From the NCBI GenBank assembly GCA_023213395.1, contig CM041465.1, positions 223,145,741-223,209,740 of the forward strand: DNA of 64,000 nucleotides, written 5' to 3'. Of this stretch, positions 21,961 through 33,740 are shown one piece after another. The notes below the pieces were generated by a model that did not search any database, was not told the origin of the DNA, and saw only the letters and a program-made list of their open reading frames with translations. The DNA is from Cycas panzhihuaensis (taxonomy: Eukaryota; Cycadophyta). Each line of letters opens with the position of its first letter. Within the stretch, counting starts at the first letter, position 1. Made by a program: the position numbers and the translations under genes.

Positions 21961-23439
21961 GACCTGTTGGGGGATATAGCAAAGAAAAAGCTGAAGAGGA
22001 GGAAGAAGAAACATCATTTATTGTCACACTAGCAGCAAGTCTAAAGGATGGAGACATATGGTATGTTGATTCTGGAGCTTCGCGACACATGACCAATCGC
22101 GAAGACTGGTTTGAAACTTTAAAGCCTTGTGACTTTGATAAATCAGTTGAATTGGGAGACAAATACCCGCTTGACATAAAAGGGGTAGGTACTATTGCTA
22201 TCAAACTACAAGGAAATGTAAAGAAAATTAGGAATGTTCTGTTGGTCCCTAGTCTAAAAATGAATCTTCTTTCTGTTTCACAACTTAGCGAAAAAGGGCT
22301 AAGGACAATATTTGATGAGGAAGGTTATTGCCATATTCTAGATATGAAAAACAATGATGATATCATTGCCAAAGGCATAAATTGTAATGATCTGTACAAA
22401 CTACTGTCAAATCCTGTGTTTCCCAATGTGGGAGAAAAAACTTGCATTGTTGTTAAATTTGATAATAAAATTTGGCATTTGAAGTATGGGCACCTTCCAA
22501 TTGAAACATTAAAATTAATGGAAAAATCAGGCATAGTACATGTGTAGGTTGCCTCACATTTCTTCTGACAACTTTGTTTGCAAAGGTTGCCAATTTGGCA
22601 AACGACACCGACACCCATTTAAAGAAAGTAGTTGGAGGGCACAATCTAAGTTGAAGTTAATTCACACAGATCTGTGTGATCCACTGACACCACTCACAAT
22701 CAATGGCTACGGGTATTTTCTGACTTTCATTGATGATTTTACTCGAAAGGTATGGGTTTACTTTCTTCACAATAAGTCAGAAGTTTTCGAAACCTACAAA
22801 GAATTTAAGGTAGAAGTAGAGCTGGAATTAGGAACAAAAATCAAGTGCATCAGATCAAATGGAGGAGGTGAATACATCTCGAAGGAGTTTTTGAACTACT
22901 ACAAGTTACATAGAATTCGCAGACAATTCACAACCCCCTACACACCGCAATCCAATAGAGTTGCAGAAAGGAAAAACATGACTCTAATGGAAATGGCCAG
23001 GAGCATGGTTCATGAAAAGGAAGTTCCAAAATCATATTGGGCAGAAGCAATAAGCACCGCCTGCTATCTAATAAATCGGAGCCTAACAAAGGCTCTAGAG
23101 AACATAACTGCGGAAGAAGCCTAGACAGTTAGGAAACCTGATATAAGTTCTCTTAAAATATTTGGTAGCCAAGCTTTTGTTCATATACCTGATAAAAGGA
23201 GATCTAAAATTGACGCAAAAAGCATAGAATGCATTATGGTAGGCTATAGCAAAAACGCGAAGGCTTATAAATGTATAGATCCTAAGACTAATAGAATCTA
23301 CGTAAGTAGAGATGTTGTTTTCAATGAAGGAGATGGCTCAAATGATATGTCACAAGTTAGAATAATCAAAGGAAGTGAGAAGAAGATGGATCAAGACGCT
23401 GTGTTTGAGATTACCTCAGAGGAAATTTCCTCTATATAA
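21961..23439 (+). pseudogene. Element B protease and integrase
   Basis: Protease active site VDSGASRHMTNREDWF near 22066 is intact, followed by NVLLVPSLKMNLLSVSQL. Integrase: WHLKYGH and VCKGCQFGKRH (HHCC), first Asp in IHTDLCDPL, core FIDDFTRKVWVYF, then RSNGGGEY where the second catalytic Asp is Asn, and Glu in NRVAERKNM. A stop lies after GIVHV (about 22545) and TAG after ITAEEA (23122). The post-integrase piece FGSQAFVHIPDKRRSK...SRDVVFNEGDG is readable. The Asp-to-Asn change should abolish strand transfer. Confidence 0.87.
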
Positions 23440-23766
23440 TCATCTCCATCCTCTCCATCCATTCAAAATGAAACAACAGAAGGCGAAAGATTAGCCATAG
23501 AACAACTAGCAGAGGAAACAGACACTGAAGAAGATTCACGAAAACAAAAGAAATTACCTAAGTGGTTCATCAAGAGAGTTAGAGAAAGAAAAGGTGATGT
23601 GTTTGAACATAGAACATAGAGCCAAAGGCCAAGAGCCTTAATCAGTAGAGTCAAACCACAAACCTTCCAAGAGGCCAAAGATCAACATGAATGGAAGTCA
23701 ACCATGGACAGTGAAATGGACTCAATTAGAAGAACTCAAACATGGGAACTGGTAGAGTTACCTGCC
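23440..23766 (+). pseudogene. Element B linker and first part of RT
   Basis: An acidic linker (GERLAIEQLAEETDTEED) leads into LPKWFIKRVRERKGDVFEHRT, then TFQEAKDQHEWKSTMDSEMDSI and TWELVELPA, the start of copia RT. Element C interrupts after CCTGCC. The reading resumes at 36031. Confidence 0.8.
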
Positions 23767-23942
23767 GTTGGATGGTAACATTAGAGATGGATGGAAGATA
23801 CCTTTGTTATTGATTCACAATGTATATATACAATGAGAGCAACAACTACCTAATAACTATCTAATCTGCGGATGACACATGTCCACCATATAATTACATT
23901 AGGGTGGACTTATGTCCTAATATAAAACATTATATTCTAACA
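23767..23942 (-). repeat. Element C 3' LTR
   Basis: Plus-strand GTTGGATGGTAAC to TATTCTAACA. It matches 35833-36024 except for substitutions and lacks a 16-base stretch present there. Confidence 0.9.
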
Positions 23943-23950
23943 CCCTCTCT

Positions 23951-25547
23951 TAATGTTTTATCCAATTAATCCTATTTTATCTCTTAATGTTTGAAATCTT
24001 TGCTTTCCCAATGGTTTGGTCAAGATATCTGCAATCTGATCATGAGTTGGACAATAGATAAGATCTATTTCTTTATTTTGTACTTTTTCTCTTATGAAAT
24101 GGTGCTGAACTTCAATATGTTTGGTTCTGGTGTGGAATCTTTGGATTCTTGGTCGACTTGATTGTACTACGGTTGTCGTAGAAGAGTGTAGTTCTTTGTT
24201 TCTTGAGGTACATCTAGATCTTTTAACAAATGTCGAGCAGTTGCTTGTGATGGCGATTCTTGCTGATTTGTATTCGCTTACATTGAGGATAATGCTACAG
24301 TGGCTTGCTTCTTACAACTCTAAGAGATTGGTGAATAGCCCAAAAAGAAGAAAAAGCCATTGGTGGATTTTCTTTGTTCTTTGTCACTTGCCCAATTTGA
24401 GTCACAGAAACCTGTTAACTGGAGTGATGTTTCTCTTGGAAAGCTCAGTTTTAACTCTATTGTTCCCCTGAGATATCTTAAGATCTTTTTGGCGGCATTC
24501 CAATGTCTTATTTTTGACTCATGCATGTATCTAGATATTAGGCTCACAGCGTATGAAATGTCAGGTCTAGTTGCTGTGAGATAGATAAGACTTCCGACAA
24601 GTTGCTTGTACAAGGTTGCATCAAAGTAGTGATCATCTTTATTCGGAGTTAAATTACAATTTACTTCTATTGGAGTAGAGCAAGGATTGCAATCTTCTAT
24701 TACGAACTTAGTTAGTAGATCTTTGATGTACTTGCTTTGACACAAGGTAACTGAACTATCCTGTTGTTGAATTTGAATCCCTAAGTAGAAGCTTAGGACT
24801 CCGAGATTAGTCATTTCAAATTTGCTTCCCAGTTGTTTCTTTATGTCTGCTATAGAAGCTTCATCATTGCCTGTGACAAGCATGTAATCAACATAAACTG
24901 CTATAATGGTTATTGCTCCATTCTTGCTTTTCTTGTACAAACTTGAGTCAGAACTACTTCTTTGGAAGCCATTTTTATAGAGGTAATTATCTAATTTGGC
25001 GTACCAAGCACGTGGGGCTTGTTTCAATCCGTATAGAGCTTTTTTTAACTTGCAGACTAGATGTTCTTGTCCTACTTTAATATAACCTTTAGGCTGGGAC
25101 ATATAAACTTCTTCTTCAATTTTTCCATTTAAGAAGGCACTCTTGACATCCAGTTGATATATTTTCTAGTTTTTACATGCTGCTATAGCTATGATTGTTC
25201 TAATAGTATTCAACTTGGCCACTGGAGAAAAGGTTTCTTCGTAGTCTATGCTTGCTATCTGTGTGTATCCTTTTGCAACTAACCTGGCTTTGTGTTTTTC
25301 TATTTTTCCATCTGGTCCTCTTTTAATTTTATAAACCCATTTGCAACCTTCAACTGACTTGTTAGAAGATAGCTCAACTAGCTCCCAGGTGTTCCTCCAT
25401 TCGACATGCCTTTTGGCTTTTGTGAAAGATTGTGGTTCAACATTGTTGATTAGGGCCTTTGGTCTTTGGCTCCTTGTTCTGTGAGGTAGTATTTCTCCTT
25501 TGTTTTCTTCTAAGGTCTTGAGATACCATTTTGGTAATCTTTTCATA
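23951..25547 (-). pseudogene. Element C reverse transcriptase and RNase H
   Basis: On minus from 25547: KRLPKWYLKTLEENKGE, NTWELVELSSNKSVEGCKW, IDYEETFSPVAKLNTIRTI, a stop in the NWKIYQLDV segment (TAG at Trp), then an open piece 25102-24320 with SQPKGYIKVGQEHLVCKL, YGLKQAPRAWYAKLDNYL, VYVDYMLVTGND (the second Asp of YVDD is Tyr), LGVLSFYLGIQIQQ, YLTATRPDISYAVSLISRYM and GFCDSNWASDKEQRKSTNGFF. RNase H beyond 24320 is badly decayed. The YVDD change makes RT inactive. Confidence 0.85.
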
Positions 25548-25552
25548 TTTTC

Positions 25553-26107
25553 TGTTAAACCTTATGTTTACATGTTAAAGTTATGTACTTTAATTTTTAT
25601 GTAATATGTGTACTTTTGTACTTTAGGGGTGACTTATCACTTAAGTGATAAAGTGCACACCCACATTCTTTCTAGTGACACAACGTTGTCACTAAAGGGT
25701 CAAATGGACCCTCATGCATTTTTGCTCACATAGGAGCCCAAAAGGACACATGTCCTACATGCAAGGCATGTATCTTGGATGTTTGACACTTGTCAAACAT
25801 CTAAGGCCTTAGGTCTCTCATTTCACTCTATATAATGAGACCTCTCCTCATTGTCTCACAAGAGAGTTGGAGCTGTATTGTTATGCTATCAGTTTGCTAA
25901 TCAAGCTGTTTATTCTTTTGGAGGTTGGACCAATTCCAACTCCACACATTGGGTATCATTTCTCTTGCTCCTTCATTTTATGCTTTGTCTCTTATGCTTT
26001 CTTTCATCTTGAGAGTATTATACTTGTTAAGCATTTGTGCTTCTAGAACTAGAGTGATCCTAGCTTTTAGATCTTGGGACTGTGAGGCCATTAGGCCCCT
26101 TTTCACA
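25553..26107 (+). repeat. Element D 5' LTR
   Basis: 555 bp. It contains TCACTTAAGTGA, a palindrome, near 25637, a CTATATAATGAG promoter-like box near 25829, and ends CCCCTTTTCACA before the primer site. Confidence 0.95.
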
Positions 26108-28125
26108 TTTGGTATCAGAGCAAGAGGAGACTAGTTTCCTTTGTTCTATTTGTTGCTGCTCAAGGAGATTCAAAGAAGGGCTTCAAACCCTTGGTGATGA
26201 ACTTCGCCCTCCGAAGGTGATCCAAGGTTTGTTTGAGACCATTTTCTTGCAGGTTCAAGCTTCTGGAGCATCATTGAAAGGTTGGAGCACTCCATATTCA
26301 GATCTGAGTTTTATTTTCAGATCACCTTCAACGGTTTTGAGCAAGTTTACTCACGTTTTTTGTAATTTTTCTACTAAAATCTGCCTTTTTTAGCTAATGT
26401 TTTTCTCACATTTGGGTGCTGAGCTATTCTCTAGCCATTTGAAGCTCTTAGACTGAATTTATTTGAAGTTTGAAGACCCTTGCAGGCTGTGGATCAATTT
26501 CTGGGCATTTTCAGCCTTGAAACCCCACTCAAAAAACATAAGAAATTGTTGTTTTTCACTCTTTTTTCTCATATCAAGCTGGCTGTCCACATACTGACCT
26601 TGCATGCAGTTGTAGCAGACTTAAGGGAAGAGTTTTAGTGATTAATATGAGGGTTTAAAACCCCGAACAGCCATACGGCTCCAATTTTCCTTTCTCAAGG
26701 ACGTGTAACCAACTATAACTTCAATTACTTGCAACTCTCTGAACACTTGACGAAAAGCCTTGAGATTTTAGAGGGAGTTGGATACCACTTGGGCACCCCT
26801 CCTCCTGAATTTTCAGCACAAACAGAGGTCTCTACACGCTGTTCTCATCATTTGCGTGTCCACGGGAGCCGCCCAAGTCACGCTGCCATGAACGACTTTT
26901 TTTTTTTTTTTGAAAAATTCAAATCAAACTTTTGATTTTTGAACCTTATGTTATACTTTTAAGAATATTTCTCTAAATATTGTTGGCTGGATATTAAAAT
27001 TTATGGGTTTAAGTCCTCAATCAAGGCTCCCTGCATGGTGTTCTTGTTGCTCAAATTTGCAAAAAAAAAAAATTTTGAATTTCAGCAATTGTTTTTGGCT
27101 CTTTAAGCTTTTTTTAACATTTAATTAATGTTGCATAAGTGTTAATTGGCTTAGGTGAAGTGATTTTAAGTGTTTGCACATTGTAAAAGTGATATTTATC
27201 ACTGTTTCAAACACTTCTTTAAGTCACCTTGCATGGTAACCTATTGCCCTTAGTCTCAAAAAGGGCTAAAAAAAAAACACTTTGTACTTAATAAAATCAC
27301 TTCTTTTTTATCGTTGGGACTATTTTAAAGTGCCAACACTTAGTGCTTGGTGTCCTATTTTGCAAGTGGTTCTTTTACCTTCACTTTTCAGCCTTAAAAG
27401 GAACCCATTTGTATCTTCATCACAAGTTTTGCCTTGCTTCATTGAATACTTAAGCACATTTTTTAAAGTACTTTTTTGCAAAACTCATTGTAATCAAGCA
27501 TCTGTATTTTACTTGGATCTACACAAGCACTGCACTTCATTAAAGTGTTCATTGTAAAAACACTTCAAGTGTTCATATTGATGTACTAAATTGCTTCTTT
27601 GTGAAGCCACTTTCATTGTAAAGTTTAATCAAGCATTCTTACAAGTACATCATCCAAGTAAATAAATATAAGTTCACTTTAAAACTTCTAAAAAGTGACT
27701 TAAATTCTTGTTGAAGAGGCCCGAAAAAGGTTCAAACCTTGCCTCTAAAATAACCTTAAGCTTGGTGCATTCCCTAGGGGACCAACCGATGCAGTCGATT
27801 GCACGACAATTAAGGTTGCTTGAGGGAAAGGATGTTCGAAAAGGGTGTTATCGGGGCTATGAATCCCAGGGAAAGCATGGTACGTCCATGCAGATCAACC
27901 CTACCTGCCTTGTCCTAGATTTAACTTGGCCAACTGTTGGATCTCCTTTATAAGATCAGAGTTGGACCAACTCCATAACCTAGTCCTCCACCCCTCATCA
28001 TTCCATTCAGTTGTTGGATCTTCTAGTAAGATCAGGACTATTGGTTTCGTTAGAAGGTGGAACTTAAGCGACGAAAGCTTTGAGTTTTCAAGTTATCTAC
28101 TAGCTTCAAGCCTTATAACTGAAAC
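26108..28125 (+). other. Element D leader with primer site and conserved stem-loop
   Basis: Primer site TGGTATCAGAGC at 26110-26121 is followed by a 2-kb leader. A stem-loop near 27714-27746 pairs AGAGGC with GCCTCT and AAGGT with ACCTT around a TCAA loop; it recurs in E at 48879. A 60-codon stretch at 26729-26890 is conserved in E (47916) but starts with a non-ATG codon, so it may be RNA structure rather than protein. Otherwise no gene is seen. Confidence 0.7.
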
Positions 28126-29090
28126 ATGGCTGCTATCAACATGCTAAATGCATGCACCATTCGATTAACAGGTCAAGATAACTATCAAGAATGGAAAAGA
28201 ATCACCTCGAAATTTCGATCATGAATGAATTTTGGAGTTATGTTTCTAGGAGACTACCTCAACTTTGTACATTATCAAGTAAGCATGCAACCTGATGATG
28301 CTTTAGTTGCTGCTTGGGAAGCCAAAGATGAAATCACTTTGGCATTCCTTCATATGATTGTTGATGTGCATGTAGATCAAAACATTGCTTGTGCTAAAAC
28401 TTCTAAGGAAGCTTGGGACATTTTGTCCTCATTGTATGAAAGGCGAGATGAAGCTCGCATTTTAATGGTTAAAGCCAAATTGTATTCTGTAAAGTTTGTC
28501 AAGCCAATGTCAGCTTTTCTTTCCTCCATTAAGGAGGTATGTAATGACTTGAATACACTAGGTAGTCCAGCAACGAGAGATGAACCGATCATATCTATCA
28601 CCAAAGCTTTACCAAAGGACTACAATGGCTTCATATCATCTACTACAAGAGATGGTTCTCTCAAAAGAATGGCATTCAATGAATTTGAAAGTCTGCTACT
28701 TCAAGAAGAACAAATCTACACTAAAGATAATGAGGAGGAACCATCTACATCAGGTGCATTCACGGCCAACTCAAAGGCCAAACAACACTCCAAACCTGCA
28801 CTCTCAAAGCAGTTTGGGAACATGAACATTGGGTCTTCAAGGACCAATGTTGTATGTCATTATTGTGGCAAACCTGGCCACATAGCACCTGATTGTCGAA
28901 AAAAGCAAGTAGATCTACGTCAACAACAGCAGCAACTACGTTAACCAAATCAATGACAGCAGCGTACGTCGGTACCAACAAAGATTCCGGCAAAGAACAA
29001 CAACCAACCCCCTCGACTAAATCGAGGTGCCTATCGAGGAGGTCAAAGAGGAAGGGGGGGTTTTAGAGGTGGCAATCAACGCCACTTTAA
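28126..29090 (+). pseudogene. Element D gag
   Basis: ATG at 28126 (MAAINMLNACTIRLTGQDNY). A frame break near 28215 removes a segment present in E. The main open part has DDALVAAWEAKDEITLAFLHM, IACAKTSKEAWDILSSLYERR, MSAFLSSIKEVCNDLNTLG, LLQEEQIYTKDNEEEPSTS, the intact knuckle CHYCGKPGHIAPDC (28856) and a Gln run. TAA at 28942 and a further stop break the Gln/Arg/Gly-rich tail (RGAYRGGQRGRGGFRGG). Confidence 0.88.
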
Positions 29091-30290
29091 TTAGTTTGCA
29101 GATGAAGACAAATTGTTTTGTGCATATCAAACATCCAAGGTTGATGAAACTTGGATTATTAATTCTAGAGCTTCACAACACATGACTGGAAGTGAAGAGC
29201 TCCTCACTGACATCAAAGAAGGTAAAGGTCAATCAGTGACCTTTGAGAACAATTAATCTGTTAAGATTTCTGGAATAGGCACAATAACTCCATTTCATTC
29301 TTCATCAAATCCTTGCTCTTCATTTCCCGATGGCAATGCCTACTTCATACCTTCAGTGGACAAGAACTTACTATCTGTTAGCAAGTTGGACAAGCAACAG
29401 TTGAGTGTCTTGTTCTGAAATGGGAAATGTGTAATCAGTGACAAAGATGACCAAGTAGTAGCTGTTGGATATGAGGATCAAGGCCTCTACAAATTGGATG
29501 CAAATAATATAACACTTGATTCTGCTTACTCTGGTTCAATTGTCACTCCATACTTGTCCAAGATGCAACTTTGGCATCAACGTCTAGGCCATTTGAGCTT
29601 AGACAATTTGAGGCAGATGATCAACAAGAATATGGTACATGGGCTTCCAAAGATCTATGACACAAAATGTCTTTGTGAAGCGTGCATTATGGGGACTCAG
29701 CATCGCTTGCCTTTCCCTAAAGGCAAAGCATGGCGTGCATCACATCCTTTGCAGTTGGTACACTCGGATTTGTGTGGACCTATGTCCACCGCATCTTTTG
29801 GAGGAGCTTTGTATTACATCTCCTTCATTGATGACTTTTCTCACAAAGTCTGGGTCTACTTCATCAAGCACAAGTCTGAAGCTTTTTCCAAATGAATTCA
29901 CCCAATACTGCAAGGATAATGGCATTTGGAGACAATTGACTATGCCTCACACTCCTCAACAAAATGGAGTCTCCGAACGAATGAACAGAACTTTGGCTAA
30001 TAAAGCCAAAGCAATGATGCATGCATAAGGACTCACTCGAGCTTCTTGGTAAGCATTTCACACAATCGCCTATGTGGCCAATTGCGGTCCAACTACAGTC
30101 ACCAATATGACACGGGAGGCATGGTGCGGCAAAAAGCTAAGCATCATCCATTTGAGGACTTTTGGGTGCCTTGCTTATATGCACATTCCCGATCGACAAA
30201 GGAAGAAATTAGACAAGCATAGTCTAAAATGCATCTTTGTAGGATATGCCATTCACAACAAAGCCTACAAGTTGTATGATCCCATAGGAA
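29091..30290 (+). pseudogene. Element D protease and integrase, core deletion
   Basis: The protease site reads WIINSRASQHMTG where E has DSGAS, so the catalytic Asp is lost. Integrase: LWHQRLGHLSLDNL with CEACIMGTQH (HHCC), first Asp in VHSDLCGPM, FIDDFSHKVWVYF. At 29888 a deletion of about 90 bp relative to E removes the segment with the second catalytic Asp (TDNGGEF in E) and shifts the frame. TPQQNGVSERMNRTL (catalytic Glu) follows in the new frame, then stops near 30026 and 30051. Confidence 0.88.
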
Positions 30291-32200
30291 GAAAATGCAT
30301 CTCTCAAGAGATGTCATCTTTCTTGAAGAAGATCATAAGGAGGCGCACACGGCATCCATGCAACCTCCCATTGATAAAGGCAAGAAGATTGTTGAGGCCT
30401 TCCTTCCCTCTCAATCTTCTACACCATGTACATCATCTTTCTTTGGACCGTCTACATCAATCGATTTTACTCCACTTGATCCAAGCACATCTTACATTGA
30501 TCAACCACTTAGACCAGAAGATCTTGAGGTTCAAGTTACTTTGATTCAAAAGTTACCAAAATGGTACACACAAACAGTTCAGGACGGTCACATCATTGAA
30601 GGAAAACGTCCATCAAAATATCGGCAGCAGACCAATTATGCACTTATGGCTGAAGTGCTTTGTGTTGATGAGCCTTCCACTTTTGAGGAGGCTTCTAAAA
30701 ATGAAAATTGGAAGGCTGCCATGGATGAAGAAATTCATTCTATTGAAAAGAATGGTACTTGGTATTTGGTTGAATTGCCTAAACACAAACAGGCAATCAG
30801 TTGCAAATGGGTCTACAAGACCAAATTCTATTCTGATGGTTCACTTAAGCGACAGAAGGCCCGCCTTGTGGCAAAAGGATTTAATCAAAAAGAAGGCATA
30901 GACTATGAAGAGCCTTTTGCACCAGTGGCAAATATGAACACCATCAGACTCATCTTGGCCTTAGCTACTCAATGCAAATGGCCAGTTTTTCAGATGGACG
31001 TGAAGAGCGCCTTTCTTAATGGCGATCTTCAGGAGGAGGTATACTTGGAGCAACGTCCCAGTTACAAAGTACAAGGCAAGGAGCATTTTGTATGTCGCCT
31101 AAAAAAGGCGTTATATGGCTTGAAACAAGCTTCAAGAGCATGGTACTCAAAGATCGACGATTACTTCTTGAGACATGGGTTTCATCGATCTACTTCAGAT
31201 CCTAACCTATATATGAAACATGAAAAGAACCATGTCATTTTTGTTGCCTTGTATGTAGATGATTTAGTGATCATTGGCAGTGACACTAAGATGATACACA
31301 TTCTCCAAGATGACTTGAAGAGAAGTTTCGAGATGACAGATCTTGGACTTCTCCATTACTTTTTAGGCTTTGAGATATGGCAACAGCCAGGCTATATCTT
31401 CATCTCCCAAGCGAAGTACTCTTGGGACATTTTGCGTGATTCGGGATGCACTGGCGCAAACCAACGCCTACACCAATGGAGAATGGATCTAAGCTTACTC
31501 TCAATGAGGAAGCAGCATCTGCAGATCCCACAATTTACTGGTAGTTGATTGGGAGCCTCATTTATCTCACCAACACTCGATCGAACATTTCATTTGCAGT
31601 TGGGATTTGCTCACGATACATGTCTCAACCCAATCAGATACATTGGAATGCAGCTAAACGCATATTTAAATACATCAAAGGCACATTGCAGCATGGCCTT
31701 GAGTATGCGCATAATGAGAACTTCACTCTGGAAGGGTTCTTCGATTCTGATTGGGCAGGTTGCCAAGATAGCAGGAGATCAACCTCGGGATATTGTTTTT
31801 CCCTTGGTTCGATGGTGTTTCGTGGAGTTGCAAGAAGCAACTCAATGTTACCTTGTCCTCCACCGGCGGTACAAAGGCATCGTCGGTCACGACTTGTGAA
31901 GCTATCTGGCTATGACGGATTCTTGGGGAACTTGGACTTGAGCAAAATCACCCCACTAGGATATATTGTGACAATCAAAGTGTACTCAAGTTAGCCAAGA
32001 ATCCAGTTTTTCATGTGCAGACAAAACACATCGAGGTTCACCATCACTTCATCAGAGAGCATGTGCAGAATGGTGAGATCAACCTCCCAGATGACCTCTG
32101 AGAGGAGCAAACAACAGATATCTTTACTAAGCCTCTTGGTAGAGAAAAGTTTGTAAAATTCAGAGATGGTCTTGGTGTCCAACTTAACATTGTAAAGCGA
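30291..32200 (+). pseudogene. Element D reverse transcriptase and RNase H
   Basis: The longest open frame of D (30295-31548, 417 codons): linker [109 protein letters not shown], catalytic VALYVDDLVIIGSD and LGLLHYFLGFEIWQQ. RT looks intact. A frameshift near 31545 leads into RNase H: IGSLIYLTNTRSNISFAVG, GFFDSDWAGCQDSRRSTSGYC, then further shifts; the end (HVQNGEINL, FTKPLGREKFVKFRDGLG) is still readable. Confidence 0.9.
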
Positions 32201-32207
32201 TGGGGGT

Positions 32208-32762
32208 TGTTAAACCTTATGTTTACATGTTAAGGTTATGTACTTTAATTTTTATGTAATATGTGTACTTTTGTACTTTAGGGATGACTTATCACTTAAG
32301 TGATAAAGTGCACACCCACATTCTTTCTAGTGACACAACGTTGTCACTAAAGGGTCAAATGGACCCTCATGCATTTTTGCTCACATGAGAGCCCAAAAGG
32401 ACACATGTCCTACATGCAAGGCATGTATCTTGGATGTTTGACACTTGTCAAACATCCAAGGCCTTAGGTCTCTCATTTCACTCTATATAATGAGACCTCT
32501 CCTCATTGTCTCACAAGAGAGTTGAAGCTGTATTGTTATGCTATCAGTTTGCTAATCAAACTGTTTATTCTTTTGGAGGTTGGACCAATTCCAACTCAAC
32601 ACATTGGGTATCATTTCTCTTGCTCCTTCATTTTATGCTTTGTCTCTTATGCTTTCTTTCATCTTGAGAGTATTATACTTGTTAAGCATTTGTGCTTCTA
32701 GAACTAGAGTGATCCTAGCTTTTAGATCTTGGGACTGTGAGGCCATTAGGCCCCTTTTTACA
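32208..32762 (+). repeat. Element D 3' LTR
   Basis: 555 bp after the purine-rich GATGGGGGT. It is nearly identical to 25553-26107 and ends CCCCTTTTTACA, then TSD TTTTC. Confidence 0.95.
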
Positions 32763-32767
32763 TTTTC

Positions 32768-33740
32768 ACCTTCAATTTTTGTGGTACTTTCTGCAATTTC
32801 TAAAGTTGAATCTGTGCTTGAGTCGTGTGAAGTTTCTTCAGTGATAACACTGCGTTCTTCTTCTTCTACATGATTATATGGAGGAATTTGAGGTATTATT
32901 TCAAGCATCTGAGTACCACTGGTATTTTCTTCTTTGTCCTCCTTATTGAAGACAACATCTCGACTTACATAGACCTTGTTGGTTATAGGATCAATGCACT
33001 TATATGCTTTTGAATTTTTGTTGTATCCTACCATGATGCATTCGATGCTCTTTGAGTCCAGTTTTGCCCTTTTTTTGTCAGGAATATGAACGAATGTTTG
33101 GCTACCGAAAACCTTTAAGTGACTTATGTCTAGCTTCCTTCCTGTCCAGGCTTCTTTTGGAGTAGTTTGATTTACTACTTTAGTTGGACTGCTGTTTAAT
33201 AGATAACAGGCTGTGCTAACAGCTTCGGCCCAATAGGTCTTGGAGATATTTTTTGTATGTATCATACTTCGTGCCATTTCCATAATGACTCGATTTTTCC
33301 GTTCTGTAAATCCAGTGGATTGAGACGTATATGGGGTTGTAAATTGTCTCCGTATACCTCTGTTCTTGCAATATTCCATAAATTCTTTGGAGATGTATTC
33401 ACCTCCTCTATCTGATCTTATGCACTTAATTTTGGCATATTTAAATGCGTCAAGTGCTTCGGATTTTGTATGCAAAAAATAGATCCAGATTTTTCTAGTG
33501 AAACCATCTATAAAGGTGAGGAAGTATCTTTTCCTATTAATTGAGTGTGGAGTGATGGGAACACAGAGATCAGTGTGTATCAACTCCAATTTTTCTTTGG
33601 CTCGCCATTTACTTTCTTGAAAGGGAGGTCTATGATGTTTGCCGGACTGACAATTTTTACATACAAAATTATTTGATGTGATATGAGGTAATCCAATCAC
33701 TAGATTTTTCCTTTTCATATTTTTTAGCTTTATCATCATT
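32768..33740 (-). pseudogene. Element C integrase and post-integrase linker
   Basis: Minus-strand open piece of 368 codons. VCKNCQSGKHHRPPF is the CC half of the zinc finger. The HH half is missing: the frame passes from the protease tail (TTTSNDD) almost directly to KLKNMKRKN. Catalytic residues are present: IHTDLCVPI, FIDGFTRKIWIYF, IRSDRGGEYIS and STGFTERKNRV. Then WAEAVSTACYLLNSSPTKVV, FGSQTFVHIPDKKRA and a Glu-rich linker, cut by element D at GEN. The linker seen beyond is the D LTR read in frame. Confidence 0.86.

Larger units (their letters stand above)
25553..32762 (+). mobile_element. Element D: complete Ty1/copia inside element C
   Basis: 7.2 kb, LTRs of 555 bp each (TGTTAAACC...ACA), flanked by TTTTC (25548-25552 and 32763-32767). 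I count about nine LTR differences by eye, fewer per base than in B, in keeping with D being the youngest of the B-C-D nest. Gag, protease, integrase, RT and RNase H are all recognisable but damaged. Element E at 46564 is the same family and has the same leader. Confidence 0.96.

Noticed and set aside
24121-24584. Plus-strand frames within C RT/RNase H
   Set aside because: Shadows of the minus-strand RNase H and RT, which read as clear copia motifs.
25925-26134. Plus-strand frame at the end of the D 5' LTR, repeated in the 3' LTR
   Set aside because: It lies in the LTR, repeats only because the LTR repeats, and crosses the primer site.
27714-27746. tRNA gene (GGTTCAAACC resembles a B box)
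   Set aside because: No cloverleaf, no A box at the right distance; the sequence folds as a simple two-part stem-loop.
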